Under the pieces are notes generated by a model. It saw nothing but the letters and a program-made list of their open reading frames with translations, was not told the origin of the DNA and made no database searches. DNA of 64,000 nt from an uncultured Halocynthiibacter sp. (GTDB lineage Bacteria; Pseudomonadota; Alphaproteobacteria; Rhodobacterales; Rhodobacteraceae): the NCBI GenBank assembly GCA_947503035.1, contig CANNCD010000001.1, positions 1,302,001 to 1,366,000 of the forward strand, written 5' to 3'. The position numbers and the translations under genes were made by a program. Shown here in pieces: positions 46,444 through 55,560 of the stretch. How positions within the stretch are numbered: position 1 is the stretch's first letter; the number at the start of each line of letters is the position of its first letter.

Positions 46444-47901
46444 ATGGCGAAATTTGGCGCGACATTCGGATCGGTATTGGCGATCGCTGCGGCATTGGGC
46501 ACGGTGACCCCAGTTTTTGCGCAAAACGTGACCGTCAAAGAATACGACGACGGCCGTGTCTATGAGGGCACGTTTAAGGACGGCAAACCCCACGGCACTG
46601 GCACCTATCGTTTGCCGGATGGCTATGAATACACGGGCGAAATGGTCGATGGCGAGATTTCCGGCCAAGGTGTGGCGAAATTCCCCAATGGGTCCGTCTA
46701 TACGGGCACCTTTGCCAAGGGCAAACCCGACGGCGTGGGCACAATCGAATTCCCCGATGGCGGAAGCTATTCGGGTGAATGGTCTGGTGGCGAAATCAAC
46801 GGTGTGGGTCTTGTGACCTATGACACCGGTGAAACCTACGAAGGTGGGTTCCGCAACGGGCTTCACCACGGCGAAGGGGTAATGAAGAACCCCAACGGAT
46901 ACGAATATTCCGGCAGCTGGACCAATGGCGTTAAGGACGGTTCTGGCACCATCACCTATCCCGGTGGCTCGGTCTACGAGGGCGACATGGCCGCCGGTGT
47001 GCGTTCGGGCAACGGCACCCTTACGACGCCCGAGGGGCTGACCTATGTGGGCAGCTGGGCCAATGATCAGATCAACGGCAGTGGCACCCTGACCCAGTCC
47101 AATGGCGACGTTTATATTGGCGATTTCGTCGACGGCGCGCGTGTTGGCAAGGGCAAGGTCACCTATGCCAACGGCAACACATACGAGGGCGACTTTGCCA
47201 ATGATGACCGCCACGGCCAAGGCACCTTGGTGGCGGCGGACGGGTATCGTTACGTCGGGAGCTGGATCAACGGTCAGATTTCCGGTGCTGGCGAAGTGAC
47301 CTATCCTGACGGCTCAATCTATACGGGTGACTTCCTCAATGCGCTTCAGGATGGCGAAGGTGTGATCACCTACCCCGGTGGCAACACATATTCCGGTGAA
47401 TGGAAGGCCGGTATCATCGAGGGCGAAGGCACCGCGACATATGCCAACGGTTTGATCTATGAGGGCGGCTTTCAGGACGCGAAATACCACGGTCAGGGCA
47501 AGATGACCTATCCCGATGGTTACGTCTACGAAGGTGACTGGAAAGACGGCAAACGCGACGGCACCGGCACCGCGACCTATGCCAATGGCACGACATATGC
47601 CGGTGACTGGGTTGACGGTCAGCGAAGCGGTCAAGGCACGTTGATCCTGCCGGATCAGTTCAAATACGAAGGTTCATGGACCGACGGCGAGATCGACGGC
47701 GAAGGCACCGCGACCTATGCCAATGGCGATGTCTATGAGGGCACATTCGCCATGGGCAAACGTCAGGGTGCGGGGACCATGCGGTATGCAACCGGCGAAG
47801 TGGAGTCCGGTGACTGGGTCGATGGCGCATTCGCAGGCGGTCAAACCGCCACAGAAGACAGCGTCGAAGACGTGGCCGAAACGCCAGCCAACGACGGGTA
47901 A
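46444..47901 (+). CDS. Exported protein of 18 MORN repeats
   Basis: This 485-residue protein has a signal peptide (1-26, ending VFAQ) and then 18 complete 23-residue MORN repeats of the form x-Y-x-G-x-(W/F)-x(2)-G-x(3)-G-x-G-x(4)-P-x-G-x. A partial 19th repeat and an acidic tail follow. Repeats 1-9 correspond to 10-18 one by one, pointing to a block duplication. MORN repeats form beta-hairpin arrays that bind proteins or lipids. The location would be periplasmic or outer membrane-facing; its partner is unknown. A GGGGG site precedes the ATG. Confidence 0.9.
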   Translation: MAKFGATFGSVLAIAAALGTVTPVFAQNVTVKEYDDGRVYEGTFKDGKPHGTGTYRLPDGYEYTGEMVDGEISGQGVAKFPNGSVYTGTFAKGKPDGVGTIEFPDGGSYSGEWSGGEINGVGLVTYDTGETYEGGFRNGLHHGEGVMKNPNGYEYSGSWTNGVKDGSGTITYPGGSVYEGDMAAGVRSGNGTLTTPEGLTYVGSWANDQINGSGTLTQSNGDVYIGDFVDGARVGKGKVTYANGNTYEGDFANDDRHGQGTLVAADGYRYVGSWINGQISGAGEVTYPDGSIYTGDFLNALQDGEGVITYPGGNTYSGEWKAGIIEGEGTATYANGLIYEGGFQDAKYHGQGKMTYPDGYVYEGDWKDGKRDGTGTATYANGTTYAGDWVDGQRSGQGTLILPDQFKYEGSWTDGEIDGEGTATYANGDVYEGTFAMGKRQGAGTMRYATGEVESGDWVDGAFAGGQTATEDSVEDVAETPANDG

Positions 47902-48570
47902 TCACCACACAATCGGGCGGCCATTGTAATCCAAGAACCGCCCCGTTTGTTCGGGTCTCAGAGTATCAATTACATCAAGCAGACGCGCGGCGGCATGGTC
48001 GGGCGTCACCACCGCATGACGATCACGGTAATTTTCGGTGAATGTGGTCGCCACGGTCCCCGGATGCAAAGTCACACAAACCGATTTCGGATGACTTCGA
48101 CGCAATTCAATCGCGCCGGTGTGGACGATTTGGTTCAACGCCGCCTTGGCCGCGCGATAACTGTACCAGCCACCCAAGGCATTATCGCCAATCGACCCTA
48201 CCCGCGCCGACAGCGCCGCAAACACACCATGGTCGCGTTTCGGCAATAGCCGTGCGGCGTGGCGCATCACCATGGCGGGGCCAATCGCGTTGATCTGCAT
48301 CTGTTCGATCATTGCATCGGGTGTCACCGCCCGCAGGCTTTTCTCGGGCGGCTGCCCAGCCCCATGAAGCGCACCCGTGGCAACAAAGATCAATTGAAAC
48401 GAGCCGCTGATATCGGACAAAATGCGGTCGATCTGATCGGGCTTGTTGAAATCCAACCCATCCCGCGAACGAGACACCCCACGAACCGACCAGCCCCCCG
48501 CCGTCAATTGACGCGACATCGCCGCCCCAATGCCGCCCGTATCCCCAATAATCAGCGCATTTAACGTCAT
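47902..48570 (-). CDS. SDR family NAD(P)-dependent oxidoreductase
   Basis: This 222-residue short-chain dehydrogenase has the dinucleotide motif LIIGDTGGIGAAMSRQL at residue 5 and the catalytic GWYSYRAAKAALNQ near 148 (YxxxK), with the Ser in ALSARVGSIGD. The first glycine motif is GxxGxG-like (GDTGGIG), so cofactor binding is expected. The substrate is unknown. The ATG at 48570 follows GAGGAG. The stop is adjacent, with no gap, to the stop of the convergent MORN gene. It is divergent from the leu leader. Confidence 0.88.
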   Translation of the reverse strand: MTLNALIIGDTGGIGAAMSRQLTAGGWSVRGVSRSRDGLDFNKPDQIDRILSDISGSFQLIFVATGALHGAGQPPEKSLRAVTPDAMIEQMQINAIGPAMVMRHAARLLPKRDHGVFAALSARVGSIGDNALGGWYSYRAAKAALNQIVHTGAIELRRSHPKSVCVTLHPGTVATTFTENYRDRHAVVTPDHAAARLLDVIDTLRPEQTGRFLDYNGRPIVW

Positions 48571-48661
48571 TTTCGCTCCTCTTTCGTTGGTTACGTCCGA
48601 CAACGCCCAAAAGATCAGTCGAAAGATGGCAAAATCCGCTTTTCTTTCATGCGAATCTTCG

Positions 48662-48667
48662 TATGAT
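48662..48667 (+). promoter_or_regulatory. Possible -10 element of the leu leader
   Basis: TATGAT lies 7 bases before the leader peptide ATG, with a weak TTTTCT at 48640-48645, 16 bases upstream. If used, transcription would start at or next to the ATG and the leader peptide would be leaderless. Sinorhizobium trpL is a known case of this arrangement. The assignment is uncertain because the -35 is poor. Confidence 0.35.
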
Positions 48668-48674
48668 CCACGCC

Positions 48675-48767
48675 ATGAACACTGGCACGCATCATATCCT
48701 GACATCCGACCGCGCATTTCGCGCGGCGCGTCCTGCTGCCCTACTGCTACTGCTTAGCTGCCTCTGA
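48675..48767 (+). CDS. leuL: leu operon leader peptide (30 residues)
   Basis: This short frame (M at 48675, TGA at 48765) encodes 30 residues ending in AALLLLLSCL. Five Leu codons run in a row (48741-48755: CTA CTG CTA CTG CTT) and a sixth Leu codon is the last sense codon. Two of the five are CTA, a rare codon in this sequence. It lies upstream of leuA and overlaps a stem-loop, the classic layout of leucine attenuation. There is no clear Shine-Dalgarno site, and translation may be leaderless. It is too short to be found by ordinary gene calling. Confidence 0.85.
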   Translation: MNTGTHHILTSDRAFRAARPAALLLLLSCL

Positions 48768-48810
48768 GCGTGCCATTTTGGCGCGCCGCTCAGAGGGATA
48801 AAGGCGCCAA
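48761..48810 (+). promoter_or_regulatory. Attenuator structure upstream of leuA
   Basis: A perfect 10-bp stem (48761-48770 with 48787-48796) starts inside the leader peptide stop region. An alternative 7-bp pairing (48778-48784 with 48804-48810) is mutually exclusive with its 3' half. A ribosome stalled at the Leu run would cover the first arm and favour the second pairing. No clear T run is present, so the end step may be Rho-dependent or act on translation. Confidence 0.6.
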
Positions 48811-48858
48811 ACATCACCGCACATTCAAAACAGCTAAGACATACGAAAGAATCCCGAT

Positions 48859-50430
48859 ATGACCGATAAGTCCAAACAAGACCGCGTGTTGATCTTTGAC
48901 ACAACCTTGCGCGACGGCGAACAATCCCCCGGCGCAACCATGACCCATTCCGAGAAACTCGAAATCGCCGAAATGTTGGACACTATGGGTGTCGACATCA
49001 TCGAGGCCGGTTTCCCGATTGCCTCCGAAGGTGATTTCAAGGCCGTGTCCGAAATCGCCCGTCGCTCCAAAGACGCGCAAATCTGTGGTCTGGCCCGTGC
49101 GAAATACGGCGATATCGACCGCGCCTATGAGGCCGTGAAACACGCCGCACGTCCGCGCATTCACACGTTCATCGGGACATCGCCATTGCACCGTGCGATC
49201 CCGAATTTGAACATGGACGAAATGGCCACCGTGATCCACGACACCGTGTCCCATGCGCGCAACCTTTGCGACAATATCCAGTGGTCTCCGATGGATGCCA
49301 CCCGCACCGAGGATGACTATCTTTGTCGTGTGATCGAGATCGCGATCAAGGCCGGCGCGACCACCATCAACATCCCCGACACCGTTGGATATACCGCCCC
49401 ACGTGAAAGCGCGCAGATCATTAAGATGTTGCTTGAACGCGTCCCGGGTGCGGATGAGATCATCTTTGCGACCCACTGTCACAACGATCTTGGCATGGCG
49501 ACGGCGAATTCCTTGGCCGCGGTCGATGCCGGTGCCCGTCAGATCGAATGCACCATCAACGGTCTTGGCGAACGTGCGGGCAACACCGCATTGGAAGAGG
49601 TCGTCATGGCCCTGAAGGTCCGCAACGACATCATGCCATATCAGACCGGCGTTGATGCGACCAAGATCATGAACATTTCGCGCCGTGTGGCCGCCGTGTC
49701 CGGTTTTGCAGTGCAATACAACAAGGCCATCGTCGGCAAAAACGCCTTTGCGCATGAAAGCGGCATCCACCAAGACGGTATGCTCAAAAACGCCGAGACG
49801 TTTGAAATCATGCGTCCCGAACACGTTGGCTTGACCGAAACCAACCTTGTCATGGGCAAACACTCGGGCCGCGCCGCCTTGCGCAGCAAATTGTCCGACC
49901 TTGGCTTTGAATTGTCCGACAACCAGTTGAAAGACGTGTTTGTTCGGTTCAAAGAACTTGCCGACCGCAAGAAAGAGATCTTTGAGGACGATTTGATCGC
50001 CCTCATGCGTGCCAGCGACGCGACCGAGCAATCCGACCGGATCGCGGTGAAATCATTGCGCGTTGTCTGCGGCACCGATGGCCCACAAGAGGCCGCCTTG
50101 ACCCTGACCATCGACGGCAAAGACGTATCCACCACGGCGACCGGCGACGGCCCTGTGGATGCGACATTCAACGCGGTAAAGGCGCTATTTGAACACCGCG
50201 CACGTTTGCAATTGTACCAAGTGCACGCCGTCACCGAAGGCACCGACGCCCAAGCCACTGTTAGCGTGCGCATGGAAGAGGACGGCAAAATCGCGACCGG
50301 CCAATCCGCCGACACCGACACGGTTGTGGCCTCGGCCAAGGCATACGTGAACGCGTTGAACCGCCTTCTGGTCCGCCGCGAAAAATCCGCGCCGAACGAA
50401 GACGTGAAAACCGCGACGTATAAGTCGTAA
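48859..50430 (+). CDS. leuA: 2-isopropylmalate synthase
   Basis: This 523-residue enzyme condenses 2-oxoisovalerate with acetyl-CoA in the first committed step of leucine synthesis. The catalytic domain shows DTTLRDGEQSPGATM, ATHCHNDLGMATANS and GLGERAGNTALEEVVMAL. The C-terminal LeuA dimer domain (residues 400-500) binds leucine for feedback control. The length matches the family. It is preceded by the leucine leader peptide and attenuator. A 16-bp hairpin follows the stop. Confidence 0.97.
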   Translation: MTDKSKQDRVLIFDTTLRDGEQSPGATMTHSEKLEIAEMLDTMGVDIIEAGFPIASEGDFKAVSEIARRSKDAQICGLARAKYGDIDRAYEAVKHAARPRIHTFIGTSPLHRAIPNLNMDEMATVIHDTVSHARNLCDNIQWSPMDATRTEDDYLCRVIEIAIKAGATTINIPDTVGYTAPRESAQIIKMLLERVPGADEIIFATHCHNDLGMATANSLAAVDAGARQIECTINGLGERAGNTALEEVVMALKVRNDIMPYQTGVDATKIMNISRRVAAVSGFAVQYNKAIVGKNAFAHESGIHQDGMLKNAETFEIMRPEHVGLTETNLVMGKHSGRAALRSKLSDLGFELSDNQLKDVFVRFKELADRKKEIFEDDLIALMRASDATEQSDRIAVKSLRVVCGTDGPQEAALTLTIDGKDVSTTATGDGPVDATFNAVKALFEHRARLQLYQVHAVTEGTDAQATVSVRMEEDGKIATGQSADTDTVVASAKAYVNALNRLLVRREKSAPNEDVKTATYKS

Positions 50431-50432
50431 TT

Positions 50433-50470
50433 ATTGTTGAGGTGCGCCATCGAAGGCGCACCTCAACAAT
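50433..50470 (+). terminator. Long perfect hairpin after leuA
   Basis: A 16-bp uninterrupted stem (50433-50448 with 50455-50470) with a 6-base ATCGAA loop starts two bases after the leuA stop. There is no T run, but the stem is strong enough to be the transcript end or an mRNA stabiliser. Confidence 0.6.
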
Positions 50471-50491
50471 CTCGAAGGAAAACGCTGTACC

Positions 50492-50851
50492 ATGCTGGAC
50501 CAAGTCGTGTTTGTTTTCCTTGGAATGTGCCTCATATTCGCGCCTGCCCTCTTGTTGCTGGTCTGGGTATGTTTTTCAAAGTCGGACCTCGCCAAACGCA
50601 GACTTCGTACCGGCTTTGTCATAATCGCTGCTATCCCGCCATTGATGGCCGCTGCTTTCGCTTTGTTCCTGTCGACTTGTGCGAGCGGTGGAATAGACCG
50701 CTCTTTCTCGGGCTGCGGATTTGTCCCTGATTGGCTGGCGGGCGCTGTCGTAAACCTAACCTATCCCATTTTACTTTTGGCAGCCGGTTGCCACGTTCTG
50801 CTTGCGTGCCGCGCTGAGTTCCTAGATTGGAAGCGGCGACGCCAACCTTAG
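50492..50851 (+). CDS. Small inner membrane protein of unknown function
   Basis: This 119-residue protein has about three membrane helices (residues 3-27, 42-63, 84-104), a short loop with two Cys (STCASGGIDRSFSGCGF) and a basic C-terminal tail (EFLDWKRRRQP). The AAGGAAAAC site at 50475-50483 lies 8 bases before the ATG. It lies downstream of leuA but is separated by a strong hairpin, so it probably has its own promoter. I recognise no family. Its composition is less GC-rich than its neighbours. Confidence 0.55.
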   Translation: MLDQVVFVFLGMCLIFAPALLLLVWVCFSKSDLAKRRLRTGFVIIAAIPPLMAAAFALFLSTCASGGIDRSFSGCGFVPDWLAGAVVNLTYPILLLAAGCHVLLACRAEFLDWKRRRQP

Positions 50852-51091
50852 GGGCACCACGATGGTCCAGTTTCGGCTTGGGAAACCCATCATAAAGTCA
50901 AAACAACATTCAACGTTTATTCGTCGAGGACCACCCTCGGTGAACCGCAGCGTTCCACGCCCAGTCAATACCGCTTTTGGCGGCCAGCGGATTGTTCATT
51001 AGGCAACCATACGCCTTTGATACATGATCACAAAGAGTCCCCTTTTATATAGCCGCCCGCGGGCCTATAACGAACCGAACCCCGCGCCTGA

Positions 51092-52165
<1,074 letters not shown>

Positions 52166-52179
52166 CCTAACGAGGTTCC

Positions 52180-53088
52180 GTGGCAAACAATCGCGACAAT
52201 AACGAAGATTTCTTTGGCCCGATCAGGCATATTCTGGTCGGGCTTTTGGTCTTTTTTATGATCGCCATTTTTGTCCTTTGGCGCATCGATAGCCCCCGCG
52301 TCGAACGGTTTCGTGCCAATCTGGTGGATCGGTTTGTGCCGTCCTTTGAATGGGTTTTGGCGCCGGTGACGGGGGTGACAAACATGGTCACCGAATTCCG
52401 CAGTTATCAACGGATTTACGATCAAAACCAAGAACTTCGCCGTGAACTCCAGCAGATGAAGGCATGGAAAGAGGCCGCCGTTCAGCTGGAACAGAAGAAC
52501 GCCAAACTGCTTGATCTAAACAATGTGCGGCTTGATCCAAAGCTGACCTATGTCACCGGTGTTGTGTTGGCCGACAGCGGTTCGCCCTTTCGCCAGTCGG
52601 TTCTCTTGAACGTCGGCAATCGCGACGGCATCCAAGATGGCTGGGCCACGATGGATGGCATCGGGTTGGTCGGGCGGATTTCTGGCGTGGGCGAACGCAC
52701 CGCCCGCGTGATCCTGTTGACCGACACCAATAGCGCGATCCCCGTCACGATTCAGCCATCTGGCCAGTCCGCGATTTTGACCGGCGATAACACCGCCGCG
52801 CCGCCGCTTGAATTCCTTGAGAATCTCGACACCCTGCGCCCCGGCGATTCCGTGGTCAGTTCCGGCGACGGTGGAGTTTTCCCCGCGGGTCTGTTGATCG
52901 GACAGGTGGCCCAAGGCCGCGACCGTCGTCTGCGCGTCCGGTTGGCGGCCGATTACGAACGTCTTGAATTCCTTCGGGTTCTGCGGTCGCACCCTGTCGA
53001 AGAAATCACCGACCCCGGTCGTTTGATCGGCACCCCCACCGTGACGCCCCCAACCCTAGAAGAGCCCACCGAGGCGTCAGATGGATGA
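52180..53088 (+). CDS. mreC: Rod shape-determining protein MreC
   Basis: This 302-residue membrane-anchored periplasmic scaffold of the elongasome has one N-terminal membrane helix (about 12-32), a coiled coil (residues 75-110) and the double beta-barrel MreC domain (LADSGSPFRQSVLLNVGNRDGIQDGW and later ISGVGERTARVILLTDTNSAIPV). It starts with GTG after CGAGGTTCC. It overlaps mreD by eight bases. It links MreB to the peptidoglycan synthases encoded downstream. Confidence 0.95.
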   Translation: MANNRDNNEDFFGPIRHILVGLLVFFMIAIFVLWRIDSPRVERFRANLVDRFVPSFEWVLAPVTGVTNMVTEFRSYQRIYDQNQELRRELQQMKAWKEAAVQLEQKNAKLLDLNNVRLDPKLTYVTGVVLADSGSPFRQSVLLNVGNRDGIQDGWATMDGIGLVGRISGVGERTARVILLTDTNSAIPVTIQPSGQSAILTGDNTAAPPLEFLENLDTLRPGDSVVSSGDGGVFPAGLLIGQVAQGRDRRLRVRLAADYERLEFLRVLRSHPVEEITDPGRLIGTPTVTPPTLEEPTEASDG

Positions 53089-53620
53089 TGGCATCACCAA
53101 AAGCCCGTGGTGGTATCGCACGCTTTATGTCGGGGTCTTTGTTGTCATTTTGATGTGGCAGCTGGTGCCGCTTCAGACGGTGCCGCGTGCATGGGCCTAT
53201 CCCGATTTGATGTTGGCGATGACCTTTTGCTGGGTGCTGCGGCGGCCCGACTACTGCCCCGTATTTCTGATTGCTCTGGTGTTCTTGTTCCAAGATTTCA
53301 TGCTGCAACGCCCCCCCGGGATTTGGACGGCCTGTGTTATCGTTGGTGCAGAGTTCCTGCGCAGCCGCATGTTGATCAACCGCGACCTGCCCTTTGCGTT
53401 TGAATGGCTCTTGGTCACGGCGGTTCTGATCGTGATGGCGGTTGTGTCGCGCGTGGTCCTGAGCGTGTTCTTGGTGCCGCCGGCGCCCGTGGCACTTGAC
53501 GCAAGTTTGATCGGCTTCACCATTGTCGTCTACCCGCTGATTGTGGTGATATCGCAATACGGGTTGGGCGTGTGGCGACGCCAGCCAGGGACGCTTGATT
53601 CAATGGGACATGGCGCATGA
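53081..53620 (+). CDS. mreD: Rod shape-determining protein MreD
   Basis: This 179-residue protein has five predicted membrane helices, the first near residues 9-30, and an RVVLSVFLVPPAPV segment. It is the small membrane partner of MreC. It overlaps mreC by eight bases and mrdA by four (ATGA). MreD sequences diverge widely, and the call rests partly on gene order between mreC and mrdA. Confidence 0.9.
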   Translation: MDDGITKSPWWYRTLYVGVFVVILMWQLVPLQTVPRAWAYPDLMLAMTFCWVLRRPDYCPVFLIALVFLFQDFMLQRPPGIWTACVIVGAEFLRSRMLINRDLPFAFEWLLVTAVLIVMAVVSRVVLSVFLVPPAPVALDASLIGFTIVVYPLIVVISQYGLGVWRRQPGTLDSMGHGA

Positions 53621-55560
53621 GACGGACCGAACAAGACGTGGAACAAAGCAAACGCAAGATCACCCGCCGCGGGTTGATCCTTGGGGGGTTGCAGTTCGGG
53701 TTCATGGGGATTTTGGCCCTTCGGATGCGCTATCTTCAGGTGGATCAAGCCGATCAGTACCGTCTGTTGTCCGATGGAAACCGGATCAAGATCGACCTGT
53801 TGCCTCCTGCCCGCGGTCAGATTTTCGACCGCAATGGCGCGGTGATCGCGACCAACGAGCAGAATTATCGTGTTGTCATCCGCCGTGAAGATTCCCGTGA
53901 TCTTGACGAGGCGCTTTATAAATTGGGCATGATCATCGATCTGCCGCCGGAACAACAGGATCGCGTGCGTAAGGAATTGTCCCGCGCCAATCCGTCTGCG
54001 CCGATTACCATTGCCGATCGCCTGTCCTGGGAACAATTTTCCAGCATCGCGGTCAACGCCCCCGCCCTTCCGGGGGTGACGCCGGATGTGGGGCTGTCGC
54101 GGAGATATCCGCTTCGCGGGGATTTCGCGCATATCGTTGGCTATGTGGGGCCGGTGTCTGACTATGACCTCAGCCGGATCGAAGACGATGATCCGTTGCT
54201 GCATATTCCCAAGTTTCAGATCGGCAAATCCGGCGCCGAAAGTAAGCTTGAGCAAGATCTACGTGGCGCGGCCGGCACCGTGAGCGTCGAGAAAAACGCC
54301 AGTGGGCGCGCCATACGCGAGCTGTCCCGAACTGAAGGTACAGCGGGTAAAAACGTCCAGCTGACGATTGACTCGGGCCTTCAAAACTATGTCCAAGCGC
54401 GTCTTCATGGCGAGAGCGCTTCGGCCGTCGTCATCGACACCGAAACCGGTGATCTGTTGGCGGTTGGCTCGGCCCCGACGTTCGATCCAAACAAATTCGT
54501 GCGCGGGATTTCCATCGCCGATTACGCCGAATTGACGGAAAACAAGTACCGCCCGCTTGCGAATAAATCGGTTCAGGGGGCCTATCCACCCGGTTCGACA
54601 TTCAAGATGGTCACCGCGCTGGCCGCCCTCGAAGATGGGGTGATTTCGGCGCAGGACACCGTGCGCTGTACCGGCCACACCGAGGTCGGCGGACGCAAGT
54701 TCCACTGTTGGAAACGGTCCGGCCACGGCAATGTGGACCTGCAAAAATCGCTCCAGCAATCCTGTGACGTCTACTATTATGACATCGCCCAACGGGTCGG
54801 CATCGAAAAAATCACCGCCATGGCCCGTCGTCTGGGTCTGGGGGAACGGTTCGATATTCCGATGTCTGCGGTACACGGCGGCCTGACCCCAACCAAGGCG
54901 TGGAAAAACCAGAAATACGGCACCGATTGGGTGGTCGGCGATAGCCTGAACGCCAGCATCGGTCAGGGTTATGTACTGGCCTCACCGTTGCAGCTCGCGG
55001 TGATGACCGCGCGCCTTGCCACCGGCAAAAGCGTCACGCCACGTCTTCTGAAATCTGTCGATGGCGTCGAAACCCCCTCCGGCGCGGGCGAGAGTCTTGG
55101 CCTGAATGAAAACATCCTGCGGCAGGTGCGCGCGGCGATGCATGACGTGTCAAACACCAGCTCCGGCACCGGCTACAAGATGCGCATCGTCAAAACCGAT
55201 ATGTTGATGGCCGGTAAATCCGGAACCAGCCAAGTGCGCAACATTTCCGCCGCCGAACGCGCAAGCGGCGTGGTGCGCAACGCGGACCTGCCGTGGGAAC
55301 GTCGCGACCACGCGTTATTCGTGGCCTTTGCCCCATCGGACAAGCCGCGCTATGCGGTCGCCGTGGTGGTGGAACATGGCGGCGGCGGGTCCACCGCAGC
55401 GGCGCCGATTGTGCGCGATGTGATGTTGCAAACGCTTTACGGTGGCACCCCGCCCCTTGATGCCTATCCGCAAAAAGACCGCGCCAGCGCCAAGGCCCAA
55501 CAAGACAAAATCCGCGAGCTGTTGCGCGCATCGGATCAAGCAGGAACAGAAGAAACATGA
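53617..55560 (+). CDS. mrdA: Penicillin-binding protein 2
   Basis: This 647-residue class B transpeptidase for side-wall peptidoglycan has a membrane anchor (about residues 21-40) and a dimerisation/pedestal domain with RGQIFDRNGAVIATNEQNY. The transpeptidase domain has catalytic Ser327 in PPGSTFKMVTALAALE and the KSGTSQ triad motif near 535. It is coupled to mreD by ATGA and to mrdB by ATGA. It works with RodA and MreBCD in the elongasome. Confidence 0.96.
   Translation: MRRTEQDVEQSKRKITRRGLILGGLQFGFMGILALRMRYLQVDQADQYRLLSDGNRIKIDLLPPARGQIFDRNGAVIATNEQNYRVVIRREDSRDLDEALYKLGMIIDLPPEQQDRVRKELSRANPSAPITIADRLSWEQFSSIAVNAPALPGVTPDVGLSRRYPLRGDFAHIVGYVGPVSDYDLSRIEDDDPLLHIPKFQIGKSGAESKLEQDLRGAAGTVSVEKNASGRAIRELSRTEGTAGKNVQLTIDSGLQNYVQARLHGESASAVVIDTETGDLLAVGSAPTFDPNKFVRGISIADYAELTENKYRPLANKSVQGAYPPGSTFKMVTALAALEDGVISAQDTVRCTGHTEVGGRKFHCWKRSGHGNVDLQKSLQQSCDVYYYDIAQRVGIEKITAMARRLGLGERFDIPMSAVHGGLTPTKAWKNQKYGTDWVVGDSLNASIGQGYVLASPLQLAVMTARLATGKSVTPRLLKSVDGVETPSGAGESLGLNENILRQVRAAMHDVSNTSSGTGYKMRIVKTDMLMAGKSGTSQVRNISAAERASGVVRNADLPWERRDHALFVAFAPSDKPRYAVAVVVEHGGGGSTAAAPIVRDVMLQTLYGGTPPLDAYPQKDRASAKAQQDKIRELLRASDQAGTEET

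Noticed and set aside
46519-47860. A tandem DNA repeat that could be mistaken for a minisatellite or CRISPR
   Set aside because: The repeat is coding: 69-base units encode 23-residue MORN repeats, with diverged synonymous bases and no spacers.
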